This document shows positions 63,286 to 64,000 of a DNA stretch of 64,000 bases, piece after piece. Numbering within the stretch: position 1 is the first letter of the stretch; each line of letters starts with the position of its first letter. Source of the DNA: an uncultured Litoreibacter sp. (GTDB lineage: Bacteria; Pseudomonadota; Alphaproteobacteria; Rhodobacterales; Rhodobacteraceae); NCBI GenBank assembly GCA_947492995.1, contig CANLOU010000001.1:1063001-1127000 (forward strand). Reading direction: 5' to 3'. Position numbers and translations under genes: made by a program. The notes under the pieces were generated by a model, which made no database searches, was not told where the DNA came from, and saw only the letters and a list, made by a program, of their open reading frames with translations.

Positions 63286-64000
63286 TGTCGGGTGTTCACC
63301 TAAAATCCGTCCGCAAAACCTACCCCAACGGGGCGGAGGCCATTCGCGGCGTCGATATGGATATTCAATCCGGCGAGATGATCGTCTTTGTTGGCCCGTC
63401 GGGCTGCGGCAAGTCTACCTTGCTGCGCATGGTGGCGGGGCTGGAAAGCATCTCTGGCGGCGACATCTCGATCGGGGACCGGGTGATTAACGATGTGTCC
63501 CCGTCGGAACGCGACGTGGCGATGGTGTTTCAGAACTACGCGCTTTACCCGCATATGTCGGTGCGCGGGAACATGTCTTACGGGCTGAAGAACCGCAAAA
63601 TGGACAAGGCCGAGATCGACAAGCGCGTCAACGACGCGGCCAAGATGCTGAAGATCGACGCCTTCCTTGAGCGCCAGCCGAACCAGCTGTCCGGCGGGCA
63701 ACGGCAACGTGTTGCCATGGGCCGAGCGATTGTGCGCAACCCGCAGGTGTTCCTGTTTGACGAACCGCTGTCCAACCTTGACGCCAAGTTGCGCGTGCAG
63801 ATGCGCATCGAGATCAAGCGGCTGCAGCGGCGGATGAACGTGACCTCGATCTATGTGACCCATGACCAGACCGAGGCGATGACCTTGGCCGACCGCCTTG
63901 CGGTCATCAATGACGGGCTGGTCGAACAGATGGGCGCGCCCATGGAATTGTATAACGACCCCAAGACGCTGTTTGTGGCGTCTTTCATCGGGGCACCACA
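63285..64000 (+). CDS. ugpC: Glycerol-3-phosphate ABC transporter ATPase UgpC, 5' part
   Basis: The first 238 residues are visible; the gene runs out of the window. Walker A is GPSGCGKST (37-45), the signature [15 protein letters not shown], Walker [17 protein letters not shown] and the switch His in [15 protein letters not shown]. It is of the MalK/UgpC type, which normally carries a C-terminal regulatory OB domain beyond the visible end. It energises UgpAE. Confidence 0.94.
   Translation, partial: MSGVHLKSVRKTYPNGAEAIRGVDMDIQSGEMIVFVGPSGCGKSTLLRMVAGLESISGGDISIGDRVINDVSPSERDVAMVFQNYALYPHMSVRGNMSYGLKNRKMDKAEIDKRVNDAAKMLKIDAFLERQPNQLSGGQRQRVAMGRAIVRNPQVFLFDEPLSNLDAKLRVQMRIEIKRLQRRMNVTSIYVTHDQTEAMTLADRLAVINDGLVEQMGAPMELYNDPKTLFVASFIGAP

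Overview
The window is about 64 kb of dense, GC-rich bacterial chromosome. Several features point to an alphaproteobacterium of the order Rhodobacterales, most likely the marine Roseobacter group. These are the regB / senC / regA redox-signalling cluster, the addAB recombination genes packed with tsaE, amgK and murU, the hemD / mitofilin / hemY cluster, a cupin with the complete metal- and substrate-site signature of DMSP lyases, an orphan TRAP binding protein, and many ATGA stop/start overlaps. I see no rRNA, tRNA, insertion sequence, prophage or CRISPR array. Most of the window is core chromosome.

Layout, left to right. 1-6.1 kb: end of a DUF2064 glycosyltransferase, RNase R, a lytic murein transglycosylase and the ribosome-associated GTPase TypA. 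6.1-7.6 kb: a MOSC protein and the DMSP-lyase-like cupin. 7.6-11 kb: a leftward four-gene operon of an exported FAD-linked oxidase and three uncharacterised membrane or secreted proteins. 11-15.8 kb: VOC protein, YaaA, RecQ, TRAP solute-binding protein. 15.8-22.2 kb: housekeeping genes (zinc-ribbon protein, RsmD, FAD oxidoreductase, peroxiredoxin, MscS channel, pterin dehydratase, GNAT, GDPD, RidA). 22.2-25.3 kb: type I secretion ABC transporter and adaptor. 25.4-29 kb: MlaA, MlaC and a class A penicillin-binding protein. 29.2-31 kb: PII protein and AmtB. 31-34.2 kb: PhoD-like phosphatase, MBL hydrolase, and a TetR / NAD(P)H-binding oxidoreductase pair with twin operators.

34.2-43 kb is a long leftward run: tsaE, amgK, murU, addB, addA, with trxA downstream. 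43-47.5 kb holds a multi-PAS protein without a kinase domain, then regB, senC and regA. 47.5-49.6 kb holds a small lipoprotein, a small membrane protein, a previously uncalled operon of three micro-ORFs, and a divergent LysR regulator. 49.7-57 kb: GNAT, HD hydrolase, AhcY, extensin-like protein, DUF2853, EVE, GpsA, TsaD. 56.4-59.9 kb: hemD, mitofilin, hemY. The window ends inside a ugpBAEC glycerol-3-phosphate transporter operon that has a Pho-box-like promoter.

The most novel signal is the transcription unit at 48139-48759 on the minus strand. Three tandem ORFs of 53, 34 and 51 codons each have a near-perfect Shine-Dalgarno exactly 6 nt before the ATG. They share a 12-residue N-terminal pattern and end in a textbook intrinsic terminator. 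Other points of note are seven dispersed intergenic elements all in the same orientation, a perfect 14-bp inverted repeat between pbp1A and glnK, an 11-bp-period tandem repeat behind regA, and the uncharacterised FAD-oxidase operon. All names are assigned by reading motifs and lengths; no database search was possible.
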